Source: Giesbergeria sp. (GTDB lineage Bacteria > Pseudomonadota > Gammaproteobacteria > Burkholderiales > Burkholderiaceae_C). From it: 40,856 bases of DNA. The translations under genes were made by a program, and so were the position numbers. The notes below the pieces were generated by a model. The model made no database searches and was not told the DNA's origin. It saw only the letters and a list, made by a program, of their open reading frames with translations. Below are positions 25,870-33,140 of this stretch, piece after piece. The stretch covers positions 1-40,856 of the forward strand of contig JAKLLE010000030.1 in assembly GCA_023150295.1 (NCBI GenBank), written 5' to 3'. Within the stretch, counting starts at the first letter, position 1. The number at the start of each line of letters is the position of its first letter.

Positions 25870-26331
25870 TTACTGCGCCGCAGCGCGTGCGGCGGCTGCC
25901 TTGGCCTTGGCTTCGTCGGCCTTGCGTTGCAGCTCCTGGGCTTCCTTTTCGGCGGCCTGGGCTTCGGCTTCCTTCTTGGCCTTGGCATCCTTGTCGCTGG
26001 CACTGCCTGCCAAGGCATTGCCCGCCATGGTGCCCGCGACAGCGCCTACGGCGGCGGCGCCCATGGTGCCCATCATGCTGGGTCCGCGTGTGGCCGGTGC
26101 TGCCGCTGCAGCGGGCGCAGGGGCCGCTGCTGCCGCTGGCGCTGCTGGTGCCGCAGGGGCCTGGGGTGCTGCTGGGGGCGTAGGCTTCGCCGGGGCCTTG
26201 CCAATGCTGGAGGGTGGGATGCTGCGCGCGCCACCACCCAGGCGCTTGGCATGGGCCGTGGTGGGCAACACGAACGCGGCCATGCTCAGGGCGATGACGG
26301 CGGCAGCGGTACGAGAGATGGAAGTGGTCAT
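25870..26331 (-). CDS. Secreted Ala/Pro-rich glycine-zipper protein of unknown function
   Basis: I do not recognise a named family. This 153-residue protein shows a signal peptide (SRTAAAVIALSMAAFVLPTTAHA), an Ala/Pro-rich stretch (about 47-80), a glycine-zipper-like helix (MMGTMGAAAVGAVAGTMAGNALAG, about 86-109) and a charged, alanine-rich coiled-coil tail rich in Lys/Glu (about 113-153). The layout suggests an envelope protein that inserts in or lines a membrane. The ATG at 26331 is preferred to the TTG at 26349 because AAGGA lies nine bases upstream. It is 27 nt after the BI-1 gene and upstream of the MuiA-like gene, probably in one transcript. Confidence 0.7.
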   Translation of the reverse strand: MTTSISRTAAAVIALSMAAFVLPTTAHAKRLGGGARSIPPSSIGKAPAKPTPPAAPQAPAAPAAPAAAAAPAPAAAAAPATRGPSMMGTMGAAAVGAVAGTMAGNALAGSASDKDAKAKKEAEAQAAEKEAQELQRKADEAKAKAAAARAAAQ

Positions 26332-26358
26332 GGCAAACAATCCTTGCAAAGGGGGCGA

Positions 26359-27036
26359 TCAGTCGTTGCCGCCCAGGCCAAACAGGCTCAGCAGGCTGGT
26401 GAACAGGTTGAACAGCGAAACGAACAAGCCCACCGTGGCGAGCACGTAGTTGGTTTCACCGCCGTTGACGATGCAGCTGGTCTCGAACAGGATCAGACCG
26501 GCCGACAACAGAGCCACCATGGCCGACACCGCCAGACCCAGCGCGGGCATCTGGAAGAACATGGCCGCCAGCCCGGCGAGGATGGCAATCACCATGCCCG
26601 CGAACAGAAAACCGCCCATGAAGCTGAAGTCACGGCGCGTGGCCAGCACCCAGCCCGACAGCGCCAGGAAGGTGGCACCGGTGGCGCCCAGCGCCATGGC
26701 AATGGTCTGTGCGCCGCCAGGCAGGGCCAGTTGCGCCGCCAGCACCGGGCCCAGCGTGTAGCCCATGAAGCCGGTCAGGGCGAACACACCGCCCACGGCC
26801 CAACCGCTGTTCTGCTTTTTGTGGATGAAGAACAGCAGGCCGAAGTAGCCCGCCAGCGTGAGCAGCAGGCCCGGATGCGGCAGGCGCAGTGCCGCCGACA
26901 GGCTGGCCACGGCGGCGCTGAACAGCAGCGTGAGCGACAGCAGCGCATACGTGTTGCGCAGCACCCGGTGCGTGCCCAGGGTGGCGGCGATGCCGGTGTG
27001 TGCAGCACCGGAGCGGTAGAGCGAGGGTGAGTTCAT
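26359..27036 (-). CDS. Bax inhibitor-1 (YccA/YbhL-like) family membrane protein
   Basis: This 225-residue protein has about seven hydrophobic helices and the BI-1 pattern: N-terminal VLRNTYALLSLTLLFSA, mid FMGYTLGPVLA, late LSAGLILFETSCIVNGGETNYVLATVGLFVSLFNLFTSLLSLFG. Bacterial members are inner-membrane proteins linked to FtsH (YccA) or to ion leak. The function here is by homology. The ATG at 27036 has GGAG upstream, and the ORF extension beyond it is the AT-rich promoter region. It is transcribed away from the LysR-type gene. Confidence 0.9.
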   Translation of the reverse strand: MNSPSLYRSGAAHTGIAATLGTHRVLRNTYALLSLTLLFSAAVASLSAALRLPHPGLLLTLAGYFGLLFFIHKKQNSGWAVGGVFALTGFMGYTLGPVLAAQLALPGGAQTIAMALGATGATFLALSGWVLATRRDFSFMGGFLFAGMVIAILAGLAAMFFQMPALGLAVSAMVALLSAGLILFETSCIVNGGETNYVLATVGLFVSLFNLFTSLLSLFGLGGND

Positions 27037-27140
27037 GGTGTGGTCTCCAGTGGAAAAAAAATAGGTGCTCCAAAGGTAGGGGAACTGATGCTTAGAAAAA
27101 AGCAGAAGAAATAAGAAATTGATTCCTGTAATATCTGAAT
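27037..27140. promoter_or_regulatory. AT-rich divergent promoter region between BI-1 and NhaR-type genes
   Basis: This is the most AT-rich stretch in the window. On the plus strand TAATAT (near 27128) is a good -10 candidate only a few bases before the regulator's ATG. No Shine-Dalgarno sequence is seen there, so that transcript may be leaderless or have a very short leader. LysR-type proteins usually control such divergent regions, but I could not single out one T-N11-A operator. Confidence 0.4.
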
Positions 27141-28031
27141 ATGAGCATTCCATTCAACTACCGGCACCTGTATTACTTCTGGATGGTGGCCAAGGAAGGC
27201 AGCATGTCCCACGCGGCGGCGCGGCTGGACATGGCCGTGCAGACCGTGAGCGCCCAGGTGCGTGAACTGGAGCGCGACCTGGGCTGCCAGTTGCTGCGGC
27301 CCGCAGGCCGGGGCCTGGCGCTGACCGAAGCCGGCGTGGCAGCGCTGCGCCAGGCGGAGCAGATCTTTCAGCTGGGCGAGGCCTTGCCCGAGCTGGTGCG
27401 CGCCCAGGCGCAGCAACCCGCCGTGCGCCTGGTGGTGGGCATTGCCGATGGTCTGCCCAAGTTGGAAGTGCAGCGCCTGTTGCGCCCGGTGCTGGCGGTT
27501 CCGGGCCTGCGCCTGGTGTGCCACGAAGGCGAAATGGCCGAGTTGCTCGCCGACCTGGCGCTGCACCGGCTGGATGTGGTGCTGGCCGACCACCCCGCGC
27601 CCTTGCGTCCGCACCTGCGGGTGCACAACCACCCGCTGGGCCGCTCGGCCATGGGCTGGTACGCGGCGCCGCAGTGGTGGGAGCAGGCCGCGCAGGGCTT
27701 CCCGGCCTCGCTGCAGGAGGTGCCGGTGCTGCTGCCCACACAGCACGCCATCGTGCGCGGCCAGATCGACCAATGGCTGGCCCAGCAGGGCCTGCGCCCG
27801 CGCGTGGTGGGTGAGTTCGAGGACAACGCCTTGTTGGAGGCCTTTGGGGGCACGGGGCTGGGGGTGTTTCCTGGCGCGGTGGCAGCGCAGACCGAGCTGG
27901 AGCGGCGCATCCAGGTGCGCCTGCTGGGTGCGTGCGAGGGGGTGGAGGAGCAGTACTACGCCATCAGCACCGAGCGGCGCGTGGCGCACCCGTTGGTGCA
28001 GCAGTTGCTGGGCCGCGCTGCTGCGGGGTGA
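27141..28031 (+). CDS. nhaR: LysR-family regulator, NhaR type
   Basis: This 296-residue protein has an N-terminal winged helix-turn-helix (FNYRHLYYFWMVAKEGSMSHAAARLDMAVQTVSAQVRELE, residues 5-44), the form that marks the NhaR subgroup. A LysR substrate-binding domain follows (about 95-290). E. coli NhaR activates the sodium/proton antiporter gene nhaA in response to Na+. No nhaA is nearby here, but a CPA2 antiporter lies 6 kb away. The immediate divergent target may be the BI-1 gene. The symbol is by similarity only. Confidence 0.85.
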   Translation: MSIPFNYRHLYYFWMVAKEGSMSHAAARLDMAVQTVSAQVRELERDLGCQLLRPAGRGLALTEAGVAALRQAEQIFQLGEALPELVRAQAQQPAVRLVVGIADGLPKLEVQRLLRPVLAVPGLRLVCHEGEMAELLADLALHRLDVVLADHPAPLRPHLRVHNHPLGRSAMGWYAAPQWWEQAAQGFPASLQEVPVLLPTQHAIVRGQIDQWLAQQGLRPRVVGEFEDNALLEAFGGTGLGVFPGAVAAQTELERRIQVRLLGACEGVEEQYYAISTERRVAHPLVQQLLGRAAAG

Positions 28032-28039
28032 GCCAGGCG

Positions 28040-28068
28040 TTGACCGCCCGGCCCGCTCGCCCGATACT
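28040..28068 (+). promoter_or_regulatory. Sigma-70-like promoter for the SBP-cyclase-SBP operon
   Basis: TTGACC (28040-28045), a 17-bp spacer and GATACT (28063-28068) lie just after the regulator gene. A start about 7 bp later would give a leader of roughly 20-25 nt to the ATG at 28100. It implies the sensory operon can be transcribed apart from the LysR gene. Confidence 0.5.
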
Positions 28069-28099
28069 GAGAACAGCGCCTCTGCACCCCCACCACGCC

Positions 28100-28882
28100 A
28101 TGAATGAACCGTCCGTCCGCCCGCCTACGCGCTTGCGCAGGGGTTGGCTCTGTGGGTTGCTGGGCCTGTGCATGCTGGCCATCCCTGGTGCGCGTGCGGC
28201 CGAGCCGGTGCGGGTGCTGACGGAAGAGTTTCCCCCCTACAACTACACCGAGCATGGGCGAATCACAGGTTTGGGCACGGAGCTGGTCGAGGCGGTGCTC
28301 CAGCACCTGGGGCTGCAAGGGCAGTTTCAGTCCATGCCCTGGGCGCGGGCCTATGAGACTGCCAAAGGGACGCCGGGGGTATTGTTGTATTCCATCCTGC
28401 GCACCCCGGAGCGGGAGAAGCACTTCAAGTGGGTGGGCTTGATCGCCCATGCCGACTACCATCTGTTCGCGCTGGCGGGTCGGGAGGTGCGCCTGGCGTC
28501 GCTGGAGGATGCCAAGCGCTGGCAGATTGGTACCGTGCAGCAATCGGTGGGCGAGCAGTTTCTGCTGACCCAGGGCTTCCTCAAGGGGCAGAACCTCCAG
28601 TCTGGCGTGCGCAACGAGGCCAATTTCGAAAAACTCCAGCAAGGGCGCATCGACCTGTGGATCATGAACCGATCCTCAGCGCAGCACCTGGTGCGCCAGG
28701 CGGGGCTCGATCCGCAGCAGACCCTGGCCTCTGCGCTGCACATTCCTGAACTCAGCGGCAAGGGCTACTACATGGCTTTTGGTGCCCAGACCCCCAATGC
28801 CCAGGTTGACCAGTTCCGCAAGGGGCTGGAGGCGATCCGGCGCAACGGCACGGCTCATCGGCTGGAGCGCAAATGGCAATGA
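28100..28882 (+). CDS. Periplasmic solute-binding protein (SBP_bac_3 type), first of a sensory operon
   Basis: This 260-residue protein has a signal peptide (LCGLLGLCMLAIPGARA-AEP) and a type-3 solute-binding domain: VRVLTEEFPPYNYTEHGRITGLGTELVEAVL, then SMPWARAYE, then YSILRTPEREKHFKWVG. This is the subgroup often found without transporter genes. The ATG at 28100 is the only start giving a signal peptide; the ORF upstream (to 27932) is shadow. The stop overlaps the next gene by 10 nt. No ABC permease or ATPase is present. It could report an external ligand to the cyclase downstream. The ligand is unknown. Confidence 0.87.
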   Translation: MNEPSVRPPTRLRRGWLCGLLGLCMLAIPGARAAEPVRVLTEEFPPYNYTEHGRITGLGTELVEAVLQHLGLQGQFQSMPWARAYETAKGTPGVLLYSILRTPEREKHFKWVGLIAHADYHLFALAGREVRLASLEDAKRWQIGTVQQSVGEQFLLTQGFLKGQNLQSGVRNEANFEKLQQGRIDLWIMNRSSAQHLVRQAGLDPQQTLASALHIPELSGKGYYMAFGAQTPNAQVDQFRKGLEAIRRNGTAHRLERKWQ

Positions 28883-30271
28883 ACCCCGCGTCCCCGCAGA
28901 TGACCCGCCTGGGTTCGCAGGCCTCGGGCCAGACCGCAGCGCGTCGGTCTGTGGGGCTGCGCCTGGCCTGGGCCACGGTGGCGTTTTGCGCGGTCTATAT
29001 CGCGTTCAGCGTGGCCGTCTTCTCCTGGATGGCCTGGAGGGATGCGCGCGCGCATGGAAGCCGAGCTGGCCCAGATGGAGCAGGCCTATGCCACCACGCT
29101 GGCCAAGGCCATCTGGGAGCTGGACCGCGAATCATTGCAGAACCATGTGGACAGTGCGGCCGGCGTTCCGTCGGTAGGCCGGGTCGCGGTCAACGTGGGC
29201 CTGGCCAGTCAGGCGCCAGAAGTGCTGGAGTTCCGCCGCGAGGGGTGGATGGCGCCAGGTTGGGCGCCATCGCGCACGCTGGCGCTCGCGTACGAGCCCT
29301 ACCCCGGAGGGAAGCAATCGGTGGGGGCTTTGCACCTGCAAGGGGATGAGCAGGTTTTGTGGCAGCGCCTGCGCGGGGAGCTTGCCTCCATTGTGGTGGC
29401 GCAGTTGCTGCAGTCGCTGTTGCTGGCGGGGCTGGTCATGGGGATTTTCAACCGCATGGTGACCGTGCACATCCGTCGCATTGCCCAGCATCTGTCACGA
29501 CTGCGCCCGGATACTCTGAACGTTCCCCTGCAACTGCAGCGCACCGGCCGCAGCCACGACGAACTGAGCGATCTGGTGGAGGGGGTCAACCAGTTGCAGG
29601 GCAGCCTGTCCAACTACCTGGAGCAACAACAGCGCTACGAAAAAGAGCTGGCCGACCACCGCGACCGACTGGCCCAAATGGTCGATGCCCGCACCATCGA
29701 GCTTCAGGAAGCCAACGCCCGACTGCAAGGGCTGGCGCGCACCGATGCGCTGACAGGGCTGCCCAACCGGCGGTCTTTCGACGAGGTGCAGGCCAATGAA
29801 ATCCGCCGCGCCCGGCGCAACCAGGAGCCCTTGGCGTGCATGATCGCCGACATCGACGATTTCAAGGCCTACAACGACCATTACGGGCATGCCATGGGCG
29901 ACCACTGCCTGTGTGCCGTGGCGCACACGCTGCGTGCCAGCCTGGGCCGGGCGGGCGACTTGGTCGCCCGCTTGGGCGGTGAGGAGTTTTCCGTGCTGCT
30001 CCCTGGCGCAGAAGTAGCTGCTGCCTGCCTGATGGCTGAGCGCCTGCGCCAGGCCGTGGCTGGCTGTGGCATCGAGCACGCCCACTCTCAGGCGGCCTCC
30101 GTGGTCACCATCAGCATTGGGCTGACCGTGATGGAGCCAGGCAGCAACGCAGATTTCGAAACCCTGTACCAGCAGGCGGATGCAGCACTCTACCGAGCCA
30201 AGGCCATGGGCCGCAACCGGGTGGAATGCCACGTGCCCCCTTCCTTTCCAACCCCAGGAGCAGTGCCATGA
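28873..30271 (+). pseudogene. Membrane diguanylate cyclase (GGDEF) split by a frameshift in a GC repeat
   Basis: The N-terminus (ATG 28873 or 28879, GGAG upstream) encodes one membrane helix (LRLAWATVAFCAVYIAFSVAVFSW) and runs to WRDARAH. The rest, periplasmic sensor, second helix (about LASIVVAQLLQSLLLAGLVMGIF), HAMP-like linker, coiled coil and GGDEF domain with intact GGEEF and RxxD site (RAGD), is in the next frame, open from ATG 29042 to 30271 (409 codons). The switch falls in a run of five GC units at 29044-29053; one extra GC would join the frames as RDARARMEAEL. The cause may be a true mutation, slippage-based switching or a sequencing error. The 409-residue part alone lacks the first helix. 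The stop overlaps the next SBP gene (ATGA). Confidence 0.8.
29044..29053 (+). repeat. Five-unit GC dinucleotide run at the cyclase frameshift
   Basis: (GC)5 lies exactly where the two frames of the cyclase meet. Gain of one unit, or loss of one base, restores a single frame, so length change by polymerase slippage could switch the gene on and off. Confidence 0.7.
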
Positions 30272-30990
30272 AGAACCTGATGTTCGGTGTTTGCTTGGCT
30301 GCCAGCCTGCCCATTGGGGCACAAACCATTCAGGCAGTCACCGAGGACGCGCCGCCCTACACCTATGTGGAGCAGGGTAAGGTCGTGGGGCCGGTGACCG
30401 AGGTGGTGGAACAGTCGTTGCAGCGCGCGGGCTTCAAGGACTATCGGGTGAGCCTGTATCCCTGGGCGCGCGCCTACGACCTGGCGCAGAAGCAGCCCCA
30501 TGTGCTGATTTTCCTGATTGCCCGCACCCCGGCGCGCGAAGCCCAGTTCCACTGGACGGGCGAGATCATGAAGATCGAATACCACCTGTACCGCTGGCGC
30601 GGCCGGTCGGTGGAGGTGCCGCAATTGGACGCCGCGCGCGCCTACAGCATTGGCGTCATGCGTGACGATGTGCGCCAGCAGTACCTGCAGTCCAAGGGCT
30701 TCACCAAGTTGGTGGTGTCGGCGCAGCCGCTGGACAACTTCCGCAAGCTGGTGAACGGGCAGGTGGATCTGGTGCCGTTGACGGCCGCAGAGGTTCCTTC
30801 TCTGTGCAAGGAGGCAGCGGTGGACTGTGCGCAACTGGAGCGCGTGCTCACGCTGCACGAAGCCTCCACCGGCCTGTACATGGCCTACAGCCGCCCGACG
30901 CCGCCCGAGGTGGTCGAGCGCACGCGCAAGGCCTTCGAGCAGCTCCAGGCCGAAGGCACGGTCAAACGCTTGCTGGCCAAACTGCCTTGA
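30268..30990 (+). CDS. Periplasmic solute-binding protein (SBP_bac_3 type), second of the sensory operon
   Basis: This 240-residue protein has a short signal peptide (MKNLMFGVCLAASLPIGAQ) and a type-3 solute-binding domain: IQAVTEDAPPYTYVEQGKVVGPVTEVVEQSL, SLYPWARAYDLA, IFLIARTPAREAQFHWTG. It is clearly related to the first SBP of the operon (same PWARAY and RTP.RE.F.W.G pattern) but diverged, so it is probably an old duplicate with a different ligand. AGGAG lies seven bases before the ATG, and the start overlaps the cyclase stop. It has no transporter partner. The pair brackets the cyclase gene. Confidence 0.87.
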   Translation: MKNLMFGVCLAASLPIGAQTIQAVTEDAPPYTYVEQGKVVGPVTEVVEQSLQRAGFKDYRVSLYPWARAYDLAQKQPHVLIFLIARTPAREAQFHWTGEIMKIEYHLYRWRGRSVEVPQLDAARAYSIGVMRDDVRQQYLQSKGFTKLVVSAQPLDNFRKLVNGQVDLVPLTAAEVPSLCKEAAVDCAQLERVLTLHEASTGLYMAYSRPTPPEVVERTRKAFEQLQAEGTVKRLLAKLP

Positions 30991-31002
30991 CGACGGCTGG
31001 CT

Positions 31003-31986
31003 TCAGCCGAAATGGTCGAAGGACGCGTAACGCTGCGCATCCAGCGCCTGGCCCTGGGCATCCACCAGGCGCAGCCCCGGTTCGGCCTCTATGCGCCCGA
31101 TGCGCGTGACCGACGTGCCGCTGGTCTGCGCCGCCTGAGCCACGGCAGAGCGCAGCGCGGCCGGGGCGGTGAAAAGCAGTTCGTAGTCGTCGCCCCCGGC
31201 CAGTGCGCACTGCAATAGCAATTCTGAGTCAAATTGGCACTTGGCGCTTTCTGGATGGGCGCCAGCAGCTATCAAATTAATAGCAGTTGAGGCATCCACC
31301 GTGGCCCCCACGTCCGATGCGCGCAGCACATGTCCCAGGTCGCCCAGCAGCCCGTCGCTCACGTCGATGGCGCTGCTGGCAATGCCGCGCAGCGCCAGGC
31401 CCAGGGCCACGCGTGGTGTGGGCTGCTCCAGCCGCTGTTGTGCGCCCTGCAGCAGGGCCTGGGGCAGGCGAAGGCGGCCCAGCAGCGCCTCCAGCGCCAG
31501 CCGGGCATCGCCCAGGTGGCCGCTCACGTAAAGGTCGTCGCCCGCACGCGCGCCGCTGCGCAGCAGCGCCTGGCCGGGCGGCACCTCGCCAAACACGGTG
31601 ACACACAGGTTCAGCGGCCCGCGCGTGGTGTCGCCGCCCACCAGCGGGCATTGGTGCGCGTCGGCCAGTTGCAGCAGGCCCTGTGCAAAGGCCTGCAGCC
31701 AGGTTTCGCTGGCCTCGGGCAGGGCCAGCGCCAGGGTGAAGCCACGCGGCCGGGCGCCGCAGGCCGCCAGGTCCGAGAGGTTGACCGCCAGCGCCTTGTG
31801 GCCCAGGCGCTGGGGGTCGGTGCCAGCAAAAAAATGCCGCCCTTCGACCAGCATGTCGCTGGAGATGGCCCATTGCATGCCGGGCGTGGGCTGCAGCAGC
31901 GCGCAGTCGTCGCCCACACCCAGCGCCACGCCGGGAGCGGTGGCGGGCCGTGTGAAGAAGCGGCGGATCAGGTCGAATTCACCCAT
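31003..31986 (-). CDS. thiL: Thiamine-monophosphate kinase
   Basis: This 327-residue enzyme phosphorylates TMP to TPP with ATP in the last step of thiamine diphosphate synthesis. Family motifs are GVGDDCALLQP, SSDMLVEGRHF, VNLSDLAACGARP, GGDTTRGP, AIDVSDGLLGDLGH and GGDDYELLF. A copy of the dispersed palindrome adds about 25 residues (roughly STAINLIAAGAHPESAKCQF) in a variable loop between the SDGL and GGDDYE motifs. It converges with the SBP gene upstream in the window, 12 bp apart. There is no space for a TPP riboswitch in front of it (32-nt gap). TPP is also the cofactor of the 2-oxoacid oxidoreductase at 633-5364. Confidence 0.93.
   Translation of the reverse strand: MGEFDLIRRFFTRPATAPGVALGVGDDCALLQPTPGMQWAISSDMLVEGRHFFAGTDPQRLGHKALAVNLSDLAACGARPRGFTLALALPEASETWLQAFAQGLLQLADAHQCPLVGGDTTRGPLNLCVTVFGEVPPGQALLRSGARAGDDLYVSGHLGDARLALEALLGRLRLPQALLQGAQQRLEQPTPRVALGLALRGIASSAIDVSDGLLGDLGHVLRASDVGATVDASTAINLIAAGAHPESAKCQFDSELLLQCALAGGDDYELLFTAPAALRSAVAQAAQTSGTSVTRIGRIEAEPGLRLVDAQGQALDAQRYASFDHFG
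31213..31288 (-). repeat. Dispersed palindromic element, copy C (inside thiL)
   Basis: The core TGGCGC (31242-31247), an 11-nt loop and GCGCCA (31259-31264) is flanked by CAATAGCAATT on the left and GCTATCAAATTAATAGC on the right. It is read in frame within thiL. The A/T-rich flanks contrast with the surrounding gene. Confidence 0.65.
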
Positions 31987-32018
31987 GGGTGCGGATTGTG
32001 TGCTGGATTGCGAGGGGC

Positions 32019-33140
32019 TCAGCTTGCTCCCCTAAAGCGCTGCGCCGCCTGGCGGCTGACCTCGGCCAGGAGCTGTTCCTGGCGCTGGCGCTCGCGCAGC
32101 CAGCGGGCGTCGTTCTGGCCCGCCTGTGCCTCGCTGCGCAGCAGGTGCAGCGCAGCGGTGGCGCCGTGGGTGGCGGCGTGTCCGGCAATGCGATCCAGCG
32201 TTTGCACCAGGTGCTCGCGCAGCGGCATGTGCTGGCCCGTGGCCGGGTCCACGTACACCGCGTCCAGCCCGAAGCGGCAGGCCTGGAAGCGGTTGTAGGT
32301 ATAGACGAGGTAGTCGTCCTCTTCGGGCATGAAGGGCTGCTCGGCCAGAAACCAGGAGGCCAGCGATTGCACGAAGCCCGCGAGGGCGGCGGCGCGTTCG
32401 ATGGTCAGCGGCGTGTCGAACACGCGGATCTCGATGGTGCCGTACTCGGGCTTGGGGCGTATGTCCCAGTAAAAATCCTTCATGCTCTTGACCACGCCGG
32501 TGCGCGTCATCTTGTCGAAGAACTGGCCGAAGGCCTCCCAGGTCAGCACAAAGGGCGCGCGGCCCGAGAGCGGGAAGGCAAACACCGAGTTGAGCCGCGC
32601 CGAGTCGAACTGCGTGTCCTGCCCCTGCACAAAGGGGCTGGAGGCCGACAGCGCTATGCAGTGCGGGATGTAGCGGCTCATGCGGTGCAGCATGAGCAGC
32701 GCGGAGTCGGCGTCGGGGCAGCCGATGTGCACATGCTGGCCGAAAATGGTGAACTGCTTGGACAGGTAGCCATACAGCTCGGACAGTTCGCGAAAGCGCG
32801 GCTTGTCGTAGATGCGCCGCTCGTGCCATTGCTGGAACGGGTGCGTGCCACCGCCGACCACGGCGATGTTGAGCTTGTCCGCGCACTTGACCAGCGCATC
32901 GCGGATGGGCATGAGCTGGCCCAGCACCTCGCTGCTGCTGTGGCATACGCCGGTGGAGATTTCGATCATGCTGTTCGTCATCTCGGGCACCACGCTGCCG
33001 GGCAGCGGGATCTTCGCCATGAGCCGCAGCATGTCCTCGGCGTAGGGGGCCAGGTCGTAGTCGTGTGTGTTGACGAGCTGCAGCTCCAGCTCCACGCCCA
33101 GCGTCAGGGGTTCGGAATGGTGGAAGGCCTCAAGAGCCAT
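32019..33140 (-). CDS. YbdK-type carboxylate-amine ligase (glutamate-cysteine ligase 2 family)
   Basis: This 373-residue protein of the GCS2 family has [12 protein letters not shown] at the N-terminus (metal/substrate Glu residues), [18 protein letters not shown] and [10 protein letters not shown], and ends with the usual ERQRQEQLL helix. E. coli YbdK has weak glutamate-cysteine ligase activity; the natural substrate in this clade is unsettled. The ATG at 33140 has a strong AGGAGGAGA site, and the ORF beyond it is shadow of the antiporter. It overlaps the antiporter stop by 11 nt, so the two are co-translated. A link between a thiol-type ligase and a CPA2 (Kef-like) antiporter would be functionally sensible but is inference. 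Confidence 0.88.
   Translation of the reverse strand: MALEAFHHSEPLTLGVELELQLVNTHDYDLAPYAEDMLRLMAKIPLPGSVVPEMTNSMIEISTGVCHSSSEVLGQLMPIRDALVKCADKLNIAVVGGGTHPFQQWHERRIYDKPRFRELSELYGYLSKQFTIFGQHVHIGCPDADSALLMLHRMSRYIPHCIALSASSPFVQGQDTQFDSARLNSVFAFPLSGRAPFVLTWEAFGQFFDKMTRTGVVKSMKDFYWDIRPKPEYGTIEIRVFDTPLTIERAAALAGFVQSLASWFLAEQPFMPEEDDYLVYTYNRFQACRFGLDAVYVDPATGQHMPLREHLVQTLDRIAGHAATHGATAALHLLRSEAQAGQNDARWLRERQRQEQLLAEVSRQAAQRFRGAS

Noticed and set aside
26090-26200. Tandem-repeat region in the glycine-zipper gene as a variable-number repeat
   Set aside because: The GCT/GCC/GCA-rich stretch codes for Ala/Pro but the units are irregular, so it is low-complexity coding sequence.
31987-32018. TPP riboswitch before thiL
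   Set aside because: Only 32 bp separate thiL from the next gene and no conserved riboswitch core is present.
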